Source: Synergistaceae bacterium (GTDB lineage Bacteria; Synergistota; Synergistia; Synergistales; Aminobacteriaceae). From it: a stretch of 34,903 bases of DNA. The position numbers and the translations under genes are program-made. Shown here piece by piece: positions 1-7,576 of this stretch. The stretch is taken from contig JAFSXS010000050.1 of the NCBI GenBank assembly GCA_017443945.1, positions 1 through 34,903 on the forward strand. The letters are read 5' to 3'. The notes beneath the pieces were generated by a model, which did no database searches, had not been told where the DNA came from, and saw only the letters and a list, made by a program, of their open reading frames with translations. Position 1 is the first letter of the stretch. The number at the start of each line of letters is the position of its first letter.

Positions 1-333
1 GAGTCTGGGCCGTATCTCAGTCCCAGTGTGGCCGGACACCCTCTCAGGCCGGCTACCCGTCGTTACCATGGTGGGCCGTTACCCCGCCATCTAGTTGATA
101 GGTTACGAGCACCTCCTCCAGCGCATTGCTGCTTTAACCCGAAGGCCTACGGGGTATTAGCGTTCGTTTCCAAACGTTGTCCCCCTCTGAAGGACAGCTT
201 CTCATATTTTACTCACCAGTCCGCTGCTCCGTAAGTCTTCCGCTGTCTCCAGTTTCCAACTCCGTCGCTCAACTTGCATGTGTTACGCACGCCGCCAGCG
301 TTTATCCTGAGCCAGGATCAAACTCTCAGTTAT
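1..333 (-). rRNA. rrs: 16S ribosomal RNA, 5' part only
   Basis: Read on the minus strand, the sequence begins with the conserved 5' end of bacterial 16S rRNA (GAGTTTGATCCTGGCTCAG at about 309-327). It runs through the V1-V2 region to the conserved ACTGGGACTGAGATACGG block near the left edge, where the window cuts it. The mature 5' end is estimated near 333 by comparison with the usual few bases before GAGTTTGAT. About 330 of the ~1,500 bases are present, enough for coarse placement by database search. Two promoter-like sequences lie directly upstream. Confidence 0.97.
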
Positions 334-370
334 TTTGTTTGATTTCTAGCTATTACTTATACTTCGCTTG

Positions 371-398
371 ATTATTACACGCTGTATTAACTTGTCAA
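371..398 (-). promoter_or_regulatory. rRNA promoter P2 (sigma70 type)
   Basis: Minus strand: consensus -35 TTGACA at 393-398 and a -10-like AATAAT at 371-376 with a 16-base spacer. It is a second promoter between P1 and the 16S gene, the usual tandem arrangement. The -10 is weaker than that of P1. Confidence 0.55.
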
Positions 399-448
399 TA
401 AACTTTTTTGTTTCATCGTCTCGACCTATCGCCGAACGACAAGAAGAA

Positions 449-476
449 ATTATACACGCTTATTTTTATTTTGCAA
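449..476 (-). promoter_or_regulatory. rRNA promoter P1 (sigma70 type)
   Basis: Minus strand: -35 TTGCAA at 471-476, 16-base spacer, -10 TATAAT at 449-454. It points towards the 16S gene, about 115 bases upstream of the mature end, a normal distance for an rRNA operon. Confidence 0.7.
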
Positions 477-709
477 GCCCTAATTTTGATTTATCGCAAA
501 AAAATTTATAATTCATTGCTGCAACTAGTTCTATTATTAATTTTTTGTTGTATAATAATTATCGTTCATTCAAGCAAAGAATCCCAAGAAAAAATTTTTA
601 CTAATACTTTTACTAATATAAAAACTTGCAAATTTTTCAGCACACACAAAGACTCACAAAGAAAAAAAATTTATTAACGCAACAAAATTCGCACACAAAA
701 TTTTTGCGC

Positions 710-744
710 AAAAAAAATCTCCCGCGAAATTAATCACGGAAGAT
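710..744 (-). terminator. Rho-independent terminator after gdhA
   Basis: Read on the minus strand, ATCTTCCGTG (735-744) pairs over 10 bases, with two G-U pairs, to CGCGGGAGAT (717-726) across an 8-base loop. A run of seven or eight T follows. It lies 36 bases past the gdhA stop. Confidence 0.88.
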
Positions 745-779
745 AATTTATTATTATAAGGATACTCGACAAATAATTT

Positions 780-2063
780 TTATAGATAAACGCCTCTAAG
801 TGCGACAATATCTGCGACTCGTTTTATCGCTGCTATATAAGCTGAACGCCTCATAGTAACTTTTTTGTCCTGCGCATAATCCCATACACGATTGAAATTT
901 TCTTTCATGAGATTAACGAGTCTCTCGTTGTATTCCGCCTCTGTCCATGAGAATCCCTGCAAATTTTGAGCCCACTCGAAATAAGAACCGATAACACCGC
1001 CGGAGTTCGCTAAAAAGTCAGGAACAACAATAACGCCCGCATCTTTCAAAATCTCTTCGCCCTCTGGAGTCGTCGGACTATTTGCGCCCTCAAGAATATA
1101 TTTTGCTTTGACTTTGCTTGCTGTGTCCTGATTAATAACACCCTGAAGCGCACAAGGTAACAGGAAATCGCAATCAAGTAAAATTGCATCATTTACGCCT
1201 AATTTCTCGCAGCCTTCTGACTCAAAGCCTTCAAGTTTGCGGCCTCTTTGCTGAGGATCTCTATTGACGTACTCAAACGCTTTAGCAATGTTAATGCCCT
1301 TAGGATTGTAATAAGTTCCTGTTGTATCACTGATTGCTACGATTGTTGAGCCTGCTTCCTGTAAAAATTTTGCTGCATAGCTTGCGACATTGCCGAAACC
1401 GTGAACAGAAATTTTTAATTTTTCGGGGTCAAGTCCTTTCAAGCGCATTAACTCGAATGCACAAGCCGCCAAGCCTCGCCCGGTTGCTTCTGTACGTCCT
1501 TTAGCGCCCCAGTAATCGATCGGTTTTCCTGTCAACATTGCGGGTTCAAAGTGTCCGAGCATTTTGCAAATTGTGTCCATGATCCAGACCATTTCTTGGC
1601 CGCCTGTATACATGTCAGGTGCTGGAATATCGCTCCAACGTCCGATAATGGGAGCAATTCTCGCGCCGAAGGTTCTCGACATTCTTTCTTTCTCGCGACG
1701 TGTTAATTTCGTAGGATCGCAGCAAATTCCGCCCTTGCCTCCGCCGTAAGGAATGCCCGCAAGTGAACATTTCCAAGTCATAATCATTGCAAGCCCTTCG
1801 CATTCGTCGCCGCTTACATCAAGAGCATAACGTATACCGCCTTTTGACGGCCCCAAAGCTGTAGAGTGCTGGATTCTATATCCTTTGAAAACTTGAACGC
1901 TGCCGTCTTCCATTTCAACCGGTACAGAGACATCGAGTCTTCGTTCGGAATAACTTAACATTGATATTAAACTTTCGCTTAAATGCATTTCGTCGGCTGC
2001 TGCGTAGAAATCGCGTAACGCCGTATCAAGTAATAAATTCGTGGATCTTCTTCTTTCTGTCAT
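780..2063 (-). CDS. gdhA: Glu/Leu/Phe/Val-type glutamate dehydrogenase
   Basis: Catabolic hexameric glutamate dehydrogenase, interconverting glutamate and 2-oxoglutarate plus ammonia with NAD(P); in an amino-acid fermenter it would feed electrons to Stickland reductases. The 427-residue product has the family residues at the expected spacing: Lys74 in GPSKGGIRY, Lys98, catalytic Lys110 in GGGKGG, and catalytic Asp150 in PAPD. These 24-, 36- and 76-residue spacings match the well-studied clostridial enzyme. A GFGNVA dinucleotide loop follows. I chose ATG at 2063 because a GAAGGTG ribosome-binding site lies about 9 bases upstream and the protein then starts as usual; a further in-frame ATG at 2111 would add 16 untypical residues. 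Glutamate preference is likely from Lys74, but was not tested against the other amino acids of this family. Confidence 0.93.
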   Translation of the reverse strand: MTERRRSTNLLLDTALRDFYAAADEMHLSESLISMLSYSERRLDVSVPVEMEDGSVQVFKGYRIQHSTALGPSKGGIRYALDVSGDECEGLAMIMTWKCSLAGIPYGGGKGGICCDPTKLTRREKERMSRTFGARIAPIIGRWSDIPAPDMYTGGQEMVWIMDTICKMLGHFEPAMLTGKPIDYWGAKGRTEATGRGLAACAFELMRLKGLDPEKLKISVHGFGNVASYAAKFLQEAGSTIVAISDTTGTYYNPKGINIAKAFEYVNRDPQQRGRKLEGFESEGCEKLGVNDAILLDCDFLLPCALQGVINQDTASKVKAKYILEGANSPTTPEGEEILKDAGVIVVPDFLANSGGVIGSYFEWAQNLQGFSWTEAEYNERLVNLMKENFNRVWDYAQDKKVTMRRSAYIAAIKRVADIVALRGVYL

Positions 2064-2235
2064 TACAATAAACACCTTCAAATAGTTAGACAATTTAAAA
2101 TTTTTTCTCAAAACGGTTGCAGATTTTACGCGCCGAAATTTATTTTGTCAAATTTTGAGTTGTGCAGATACATTTTTTGTTAGCTTATATGATACAATCT
2201 TGAGCGTTCATAAAATTTTTACTGGAGCGTTGAGA

Positions 2236-2643
2236 ATGACAGAAGCAGCAAAAATAAATCATGACGCATTAAAGACTCTCAGGGACGACATAGAATGCAA
2301 AACAGGCTTTAGAATCGTGAAAATCGAAGACGGCCTCGCAATTAGTGAGCTTGATTTACAGGAAGAACATTTTAACCCTTACGGCATACCATATGGCGGA
2401 GTGTTATTCACTATGGCGGACGATACATCTGGATTAGCTTTTATCAGTGCAGGAGGGAACGGCGTAACAGTAAACGGCCATGTTGATTATTTACGAGGTT
2501 CGAGGGACGCGCAAAAATTAATCTGTACCGCAAAAGTGAGAAAAGCCGGCAGAAGAATCCATTATATTGACGCTGATATAGTAAATGAAAAAGGGTTAGA
2601 CCTCTGCCGATTTAAATTCGTGTTTCTTAATCTTGACAGTTAA
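2236..2643 (+). CDS. PaaI-like hotdog-fold thioesterase
   Basis: A 135-residue single hotdog domain of the PaaI/YdiI type, which hydrolyses acyl-CoA thioesters in the cytoplasm. The motif around residues 47-63 (NPYGIPYGGVLFTMADD) fits the family pattern of Asn, then HGG, then an acidic residue on the long helix, but the usual His of HGG is Tyr here. The start ATG at 2236 has GGAG 8 bases upstream; the frame is open further upstream but that part is untypical. A TACAAT -10-like box lies at 2193-2198. The gene is divergent from gdhA. Its TAA overlaps the TAA of the convergent gene at 2640 on the other strand, so the two share TTAA. The substrate cannot be told; the neighbouring dehydratase-like gene hints at acyl-CoA metabolism. 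Confidence 0.8.
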   Translation: MTEAAKINHDALKTLRDDIECKTGFRIVKIEDGLAISELDLQEEHFNPYGIPYGGVLFTMADDTSGLAFISAGGNGVTVNGHVDYLRGSRDAQKLICTAKVRKAGRRIHYIDADIVNEKGLDLCRFKFVFLNLDS

Positions 2644-3794
2644 GCTGCTGAGTCGTTCATAATTTCTATGAATGCGCCGAGTCTTGTTTCGATTTGGCCG
2701 CTGTCAGTTGTCGAGAAATCTGTATCAAGCCTCAAATACGGCAGCTTTAAATCATTTTGCGCAATTTGCATAGTGTTATATGCTTCAACCGCGAAAGTGT
2801 GGCACCCCTGCAAAATTATTTCTATAACGCCGTTGACTTGATATTCATTTACGAGAGATTTTATGTCATCAAAGCGCGCATTATTAGGACTCATGACTGA
2901 GCAGTTAATCTTCAAGTAACGTTCGGCAAGTGCTTTATAAGGGTCGTTATTATTCTCGTCGACAAGAAATTTTTGCGTTCTCGGCCCTGCACAGTTATCG
3001 GCGCAAACGTAATCGGCTCCGAGTTCCTCAAGACGCTTTATGACTTTATCGCGCACTCCTGCATTAGGACAGCCTGTAATTAAGACTCTTGGGCGGTTAT
3101 CTGCATTTTCGCGGACTCGTTCTCTAAATTCGCGGGTGATTCTCTTAACTTTCTCGATTAAGTCATCATCAGTAAAATGAAAGTCTATGCTCTCTGCGAC
3201 TGTGCTTAATTCATAACCTGACACGGGAGAAGGCTTAATTTTTGCGACCTCGTACAAATCTACTATTGCACGGCGTAATTTATTGCGGTAAACAATAGCT
3301 TCATGCAATTTTTCGGGAGTGATAGTAACGTCAAATAATTTTTCGAGGAATCTTGCAGCACGTTTAATTTCGGCAGTCCAAGACTCTAACGCTAATTCTT
3401 GATCGCGTCCCTGCGGCAGATTCATAACGTGAACGGGTTTAATCAAGCTCATTAGCTCATACATTTTCTTTTTGCCGTCGCAGGTAGTCTCGGCCAATAT
3501 CCCGTCAGAAAAATAGAAAAACGGGCATTGATCGCTTATAGCCATTCCGTAACTAGCTTTGATTAACGGGCATAAAGTTTTTGGGAGTCTCGTCTCAGCT
3601 TCTGGGATTCCCTGCTCGCTTTTACCGCATAGACCTACAGAGATAGCTCCGGCAGCATTGATAATTTCTAAAGGAGTGTACGAACAGAAGCAGCCGATAA
3701 CTTTTTTCCCGCTCTGTTTGGCCTCATAAAGACTCATAAAAGATTTTTTGCGGGCATCGTTGAAAGTCTCGAAATTTTTCGGTAGTGAAAGCAT
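2640..3794 (-). CDS. double-cubane-cluster / 2-hydroxyacyl-CoA dehydratase D-subunit family protein
   Basis: A 384-residue protein of the HgdB/FldB/benzoyl-CoA reductase D superfamily, best matching the YjiM-like double-cubane-cluster branch. Conserved cysteines stand in recognisable settings: Cys35/Cys37 (GCFCSYTPLE), Cys75 (LCPLI), Cys105 (TTCDGKKKM), and later GCPNAG, DNCAGP and QGCHTF. In characterised double-cubane proteins six cysteines hold an [8Fe-9S] cluster used for low-potential, ATP-driven reductions. Such proteins need an ATPase activator (YjiL/HgdC type), normally encoded next door; none is seen within the window. The ribosome-binding site is GAGGGGG before ATG 3794. The reaction and substrate are unknown. 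A true hydroxyacyl-CoA dehydratase subunit is the alternative, but its partner subunit is also missing. Confidence 0.82.
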   Translation of the reverse strand: MLSLPKNFETFNDARKKSFMSLYEAKQSGKKVIGCFCSYTPLEIINAAGAISVGLCGKSEQGIPEAETRLPKTLCPLIKASYGMAISDQCPFFYFSDGILAETTCDGKKKMYELMSLIKPVHVMNLPQGRDQELALESWTAEIKRAARFLEKLFDVTITPEKLHEAIVYRNKLRRAIVDLYEVAKIKPSPVSGYELSTVAESIDFHFTDDDLIEKVKRITREFRERVRENADNRPRVLITGCPNAGVRDKVIKRLEELGADYVCADNCAGPRTQKFLVDENNNDPYKALAERYLKINCSVMSPNNARFDDIKSLVNEYQVNGVIEIILQGCHTFAVEAYNTMQIAQNDLKLPYLRLDTDFSTTDSGQIETRLGAFIEIMNDSAA

Positions 3795-3883
3795 AAAATT
3801 TTTTCCCCCTCGTTAAAGATTATTGCTTAAATCGTAAATGGGAATCACAAAACTTGCAATAATGAATAAAATAATAATATTTC

Positions 3884-4837
3884 TTACTCAATGCCCCAGC
3901 TTGACCACCGTTTTAGCTCGTATTGCTTGAGATCTCCTGACTCTATTTCGCTAATGGCCGAGTCTATGCGATTTAATAATTTTTCGCGGTGTAATGGGAT
4001 TCTGCCCTTGATGGGAAATAAATTAGTCTTGTGAGTCGCGTCCCAGATCGTTGAAATATTTAATTGCGATAAAATTTCCCGGCCTTCTTTGAGAGCTTCA
4101 AAAGGGGGCATTCTGTGAAATTCGTGATTCCTGACTTTTTCTACCAACCGCGCGCCCTTAAATAATACGAGCGTTACAACTGTTAATTGAAAGGGGTTAG
4201 CTTGATTCAATAAATTTATAGTTCCGCTAATATGACTCTCTGACATGTCAAGCCCGCCAAGACCCAGCATTATATAACACGAATATTTTATATTTGCATC
4301 GTCAAGCATTTTCATGGCCTGTAGATTTTGTGCGCTGGTTACGCCCTTATTGTGAAAATTTAATACTTCGTCGGAACCTGACTCAATGCCTATACATAAT
4401 CTATCAAAGCCGGAGTCATGCAAAATTTTTAGCTCGTCTTGAGTCTTGCCTGTTATGTCGTCTGAACGCGCGAAACTTGAAATATATTCTACTTCCGGAA
4501 AATTTGATTTGATCATAGTTGCAATTTGCAGCAATTTATCAGGCTTCAACACAAAAGGATTGCCCCCAGCTAATAAAAATCTCTTGGCCGAGTCAATTTT
4601 TTCATCATGGATAACGCGCAATTTTTTGATATTTGACTCGATCTCATCAAGTGAAAGCTCCCGAAATTTTTTGTGCTGATTCAGGTCGCAATACAAACAT
4701 TTATTGTAACTGCAGCTTATTGTAACGGGAATCTGTATAGTATAAGCCTCCGCCATAGGGACATAATAATAAAATCCGTATTCGCCGTAAATTTCGCGTT
4801 TGAGTGCGTTAATTTGCTGTATTCGATTTTGAGTCAT
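3884..4837 (-). CDS. radical SAM protein with CX4CX2C motif, coupled to gcvH
   Basis: A 317-residue radical SAM enzyme of the HemN/COG1032-like kind. The cluster motif is Cys42-X4-Cys47-X2-Cys50 (CSYNKCLYC), one residue longer than the usual CX3CX2C. It is followed by a LLAGGNP glycine motif and an IGIESGSD segment typical of SAM binding. Only two further cysteines are present, so a second [4Fe-4S] cluster of the kind used by lipoyl synthases is hard to build. Its ATG overlaps the gcvH stop in an ATGA, so the two are translationally coupled, and a lipoate ligase lies just upstream. That context suggests work on, or controlled by, the GcvH-like protein, but the reaction is unknown. Confidence 0.82.
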   Translation of the reverse strand: MTQNRIQQINALKREIYGEYGFYYYVPMAEAYTIQIPVTISCSYNKCLYCDLNQHKKFRELSLDEIESNIKKLRVIHDEKIDSAKRFLLAGGNPFVLKPDKLLQIATMIKSNFPEVEYISSFARSDDITGKTQDELKILHDSGFDRLCIGIESGSDEVLNFHNKGVTSAQNLQAMKMLDDANIKYSCYIMLGLGGLDMSESHISGTINLLNQANPFQLTVVTLVLFKGARLVEKVRNHEFHRMPPFEALKEGREILSQLNISTIWDATHKTNLFPIKGRIPLHREKLLNRIDSAISEIESGDLKQYELKRWSSWGIE

Positions 4838-5214
4838 GATAAAAATTTTTTGTACTCGCCGACGTTCATTAAATTATCAAGTTCTGAAATATCATCGGGT
4901 TTAATTTCTATCAGCCAGCCATCGCCGAACGGGTCAATATTGACAATTGCGGGAGATTCTTTAATTGCGTCATTAACTTTCACGACAACGCCCGACACAG
5001 GAGAAATTATTTCACTCACTGATTTAGTAGCTTCGATTGAGCCAAACGAGTCCCCAGCTTTTAAACGCGTGTTGACCGGACAAATTTCAACGTAAACAAT
5101 GTCGCCTAAAGATTTTTGCGAGTAGTCATCAATTCCGACTCGGACAATATCATTTATTTTTTCTGTCCATTCGTTATTTTTCGTGTATAACAAATTATTC
5201 TTGAATTCTATCAT
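4834..5214 (-). CDS. gcvH: GcvH-like lipoyl carrier protein
   Basis: A 126-residue H-protein of the glycine cleavage type: a lipoyl domain whose Lys64, in SIEATKSVSEI, is the expected lipoylation site, followed by ISPVSG. The start is ATG 5214 with AAGGAG upstream. No gcvT, gcvP or dihydrolipoyl dehydrogenase gene is near. The gene instead sits between a lipoate ligase (48 bases upstream) and a radical SAM gene whose start overlaps its stop. It may serve a glycine cleavage system encoded elsewhere, or be a GcvH-like carrier for another task, as known for GcvH-L proteins. The sequence does not decide between these. Confidence 0.88.
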   Translation of the reverse strand: MIEFKNNLLYTKNNEWTEKINDIVRVGIDDYSQKSLGDIVYVEICPVNTRLKAGDSFGSIEATKSVSEIISPVSGVVVKVNDAIKESPAIVNIDPFGDGWLIEIKPDDISELDNLMNVGEYKKFLS

Positions 5215-5262
5215 GATTATATTCTCCTTTTATATAATTTTATCAACATTACGGCGCACAAG

Positions 5263-5901
5263 TTAAATTTTATTATTCCAGTCAGGATTTAAATATTTAT
5301 CGAGCATTAATTTTTTCACTGGACTATAATTAATCTCAGGGAGTCCGCACGGGAAATTTATATTTTCGCGCAAAAGTGTCATAAATTCCTGAATATTTAT
5401 ATCGCGGGTCAAAAAATTTTTCAGATTCGCAACTTTCCCCGAACGCCTTAAAACTTTTTGTATAATGCTCAAGTCCGAGTCAAATAATAATGTCCCGTGA
5501 TGAAGTAAAATATTATTCCTGCGATATTGTGCCATTCCCGAAAATTTATAATCATTCACGAGTAAATCATTATGATTAAATGTCAGCACGCCATTAACGC
5601 CGATTTTAGAAAGCGCATTTATTATCACGCCAGCAAAGAACTTGAGAGAATAATTTTTCTTGTCATGCAGGATAAAGCTGTAATTTATATTTCCTAAATC
5701 GTGATAGACTGCGCCTCCGCCGGAATTTCGCCGAACGATTTTAATATTATTCTCGCGCACAAAATTTATATTTACCTCGTCAATATTAGTGAATCTGCCG
5801 AGAATTACTGCGGGTTCATTCTGCCACAGAAAAAAGCACTCACGGCCAAGAGTGAATAAATATTCTTCATAAGCTAAATTAAACGCCGGATTATTCTTCA
5901 T
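5263..5901 (-). CDS. lplA: lipoate-protein ligase A family protein
   Basis: A 212-residue protein of the lipoate/biotin/octanoyl ligase fold. It has the RRNSGGGAVYHDLG motif (residues 57-70) that binds the lipoyl-adenylate, and Lys119 in a YKFSGMAQ setting. It lacks the C-terminal accessory domain of full-length LplA, so it could be a short ligase, one part of a split ligase, or an octanoyl/lipoyl transferase. I start it at ATG 5901, giving MKNNPAFNLAYEEYL, the usual family beginning. This start overlaps the stop of the HEPN gene as ATGA. An upstream in-frame ATG at 5949 is less likely. The obvious client is the GcvH-like protein 48 bases downstream. Confidence 0.85.
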   Translation of the reverse strand: MKNNPAFNLAYEEYLFTLGRECFFLWQNEPAVILGRFTNIDEVNINFVRENNIKIVRRNSGGGAVYHDLGNINYSFILHDKKNYSLKFFAGVIINALSKIGVNGVLTFNHNDLLVNDYKFSGMAQYRRNNILLHHGTLLFDSDLSIIQKVLRRSGKVANLKNFLTRDINIQEFMTLLRENINFPCGLPEINYSPVKKLMLDKYLNPDWNNKI

Positions 5902-6497
5902 GTCAGCTGCTCTATTATGCCTACAAGTTTTATAATGAAGTCCCTGCACTCTTCAACATCTTTTATGCTTATATTGTCATAGGCCATTATTGCGGGATTC
6001 CAGTCTGACTCGTGAGATATTTTATTGCGCCTTCTCACGTAAAGAGCGAGCATATTTTTCAAGTCTTCAGATTTTATATTTATGATCGGTGATGCTTTGC
6101 TCCAGAAATTTTTTATTGCAAACTGATTCATGACAAAATCTATGGTACTAGGCGCTTGAAATGAGTATTTTTCCAGACGTTTTCTCACGTGAGCGCGTAA
6201 AATTTCCTGTCTCGAATTTATATCAGGCTCGTTTAATATTTTCTTGACATCAGATAAATTTACGTCAAAATCGTTCGTCAAATCCGGTGAAATATCAAAA
6301 GTGTTAGAAATTATATTATCCTCTAGTATTCCATGAAGATATGTATCAAACGCGCTAAGAATCATCGAGAACAACGACCGCAGCAACACGCCGGCATCTA
6401 AATTTTTTGCGTTGTCTTCAATGTATGAGCATATTAATAGACCGTCATTAATCATGTTTATATTACGCTCGAAAATTTTTTTGCGGATCATATTCAT
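5898..6497 (-). CDS. HEPN-domain protein, putative RNase
   Basis: A 199-residue, mostly helical protein. The C-terminal part carries R157-X4-H162 (RNKISH), the catalytic R-X4-6-H signature of HEPN ribonucleases. An earlier SAFDTYLHGI helix resembles the RiboL-PSP-HEPN / MAE_28990-like families. HEPN proteins of this sort act as toxins or defence RNases that cut RNA. The start ATG 6497 lies one base after the stop of the ParA-like gene, so the two are coupled, and the gene ends in an ATGA overlap with lplA. The partner ParA may be the sensor or the inhibitor. The family call is by motif and fold pattern, so nuclease activity is inferred. Confidence 0.72.
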   Translation of the reverse strand: MNMIRKKIFERNINMINDGLLICSYIEDNAKNLDAGVLLRSLFSMILSAFDTYLHGILEDNIISNTFDISPDLTNDFDVNLSDVKKILNEPDINSRQEILRAHVRKRLEKYSFQAPSTIDFVMNQFAIKNFWSKASPIINIKSEDLKNMLALYVRRRNKISHESDWNPAIMAYDNISIKDVEECRDFIIKLVGIIEQLT

Positions 6498-6498
6498 T

Positions 6499-7539
6499 TT
6501 ATTGCGTTAATTCAATTATTCTATCAGCTAGTGAATTATAAAGCAGCTTGAACCAATTTAATGTCCTTCGCTGGCCTTCAGTTGCGGAGTTAAGAGTAAT
6601 ATCAAAAACTGGTATTCCCTGCTCGTTGGATATTGCAATTAACTTGTTAAAATTTGAAATTTGAGCGAGGCAATATTCATTACTATAATTTACGTTGTCA
6701 TTCTTGAATTTTGCGCGCATATTCTCGTAAGCTGTAGAATATTTTTCCCGTGATAATAACATATTTGCTTGCGATAATGCAGGAATGAGCGATTTATTTA
6801 TTTCGTCAGCGATTCTGTCAATAAATGCCTGAAACGATTTTTGCGGATTTCCGCGCGTTAAATTAAAATCGTTGACAGTATAGCCCAAAAATTTAGGAGT
6901 AACGGATGATAATTTATATTCTGCGTTGTTAAAAATTGTTCTAGCTTCCACTGCCCAGCGTTCCCACGACGGCAAAACACGAGATAAAGATCTTATTGCC
7001 ATAATCGAGAAATAATCAGGTGAAGTAGGCACGATAAAATAATCCGATGTCAACAAAACGTCTTTATTAATCGCGCTTAAACTGGGATTCATGTCAAATA
7101 AAACGTAATCGATATTGTATTTATTGCAGGTCTGCTCGACTAAGTAATTTAATGCTCCGGGCAAATTCTGCATTGAAGTTAATGCGCTGCTTGATAACTG
7201 CATTGCTATTCCAAGCTGGACTTCATTTTCTGTAAAATCTAAATTACCGGGCAGCAAATAAAGATTTTTCCCGGCTTGATAACAATCTGCGGCTTCTATT
7301 AAACGAGGCTGGGACTTATAAGCAGGTAAGAGACAGTCATAGATATTATTTCTATTTTCTTCCTCGCAAAATTTTTCGTAATTGTCATATCCCATAGCAT
7401 ATAATGTCAAATTGCACTGTGCGTCGGTATCTACGAGAAGGACAATTTTATTTTTCTTTGCCAGTGCTGAGCCTAAATTAAATGTCGTTGTAGTCTTGGA
7501 GACTCCGCCCTTGTGATTAAATATAGCTATTCTCTTCAT
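6499..7539 (-). CDS. ParA-like P-loop ATPase
   Basis: A 346-residue ParA/MinD-class (AAA_31-like) ATPase. It shows a deviant Walker A KGGVSKTT at residues 10-17 (Ser where Gly is usual), LLVDTDAQ at 34-41 and a Walker B YVLFDM at 145-150. About 150 C-terminal residues go beyond the core fold, unlike small chromosome-partition ParA. No ParB gene or parS-like site is near, so plasmid or chromosome partition is unlikely. The ribosome-binding site is GAGGGAGAA. It is directly followed by the HEPN gene and preceded, 37 bases away, by a protein of unknown family. I infer that it regulates or delivers the HEPN protein. Confidence 0.85.
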   Translation of the reverse strand: MKRIAIFNHKGGVSKTTTTFNLGSALAKKNKIVLLVDTDAQCNLTLYAMGYDNYEKFCEEENRNNIYDCLLPAYKSQPRLIEAADCYQAGKNLYLLPGNLDFTENEVQLGIAMQLSSSALTSMQNLPGALNYLVEQTCNKYNIDYVLFDMNPSLSAINKDVLLTSDYFIVPTSPDYFSIMAIRSLSRVLPSWERWAVEARTIFNNAEYKLSSVTPKFLGYTVNDFNLTRGNPQKSFQAFIDRIADEINKSLIPALSQANMLLSREKYSTAYENMRAKFKNDNVNYSNEYCLAQISNFNKLIAISNEQGIPVFDITLNSATEGQRRTLNWFKLLYNSLADRIIELTQ

Positions 7540-7576
7540 AAAATTTTATTCTCCCTCTGATATAAAGTTTTCTGAA

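Larger units (their letters stand above)
334..779. other. gene-free region between the 16S gene and gdhA
   Basis: This very AT-rich stretch holds the rRNA promoters on the minus strand (371-476) and the gdhA terminator (710-744). Apart from those I see no gene. The one open frame of modest length (408-677, plus) has low-complexity Ile/Leu/Lys-rich content, no convincing ribosome-binding site, and overlaps the rRNA promoters, so it is not called. Confidence 0.6.

Noticed and set aside
408-677. 89-codon open frame, plus strand, beside the 16S gene
   Set aside because: Low-complexity AT-rich translation, no ribosome-binding site, and overlap with the rRNA promoters on the other strand.
3790-3883. 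ATTATTGC/GCAATAAT inverted repeat as a terminator of the radical SAM gene
   Set aside because: Eight bases of AT-rich stem with a ~29-base loop and no T-run; could be chance in this composition.
4673-5095. 140-codon open frame opposite gcvH and the radical SAM gene
   Set aside because: Shadow of two well-supported genes; no start site and no domain.
6499-7539. ParA as a plasmid or chromosome partition gene
   Set aside because: No ParB gene, no parS-like repeats, and a long C-terminal extension next to a HEPN gene.
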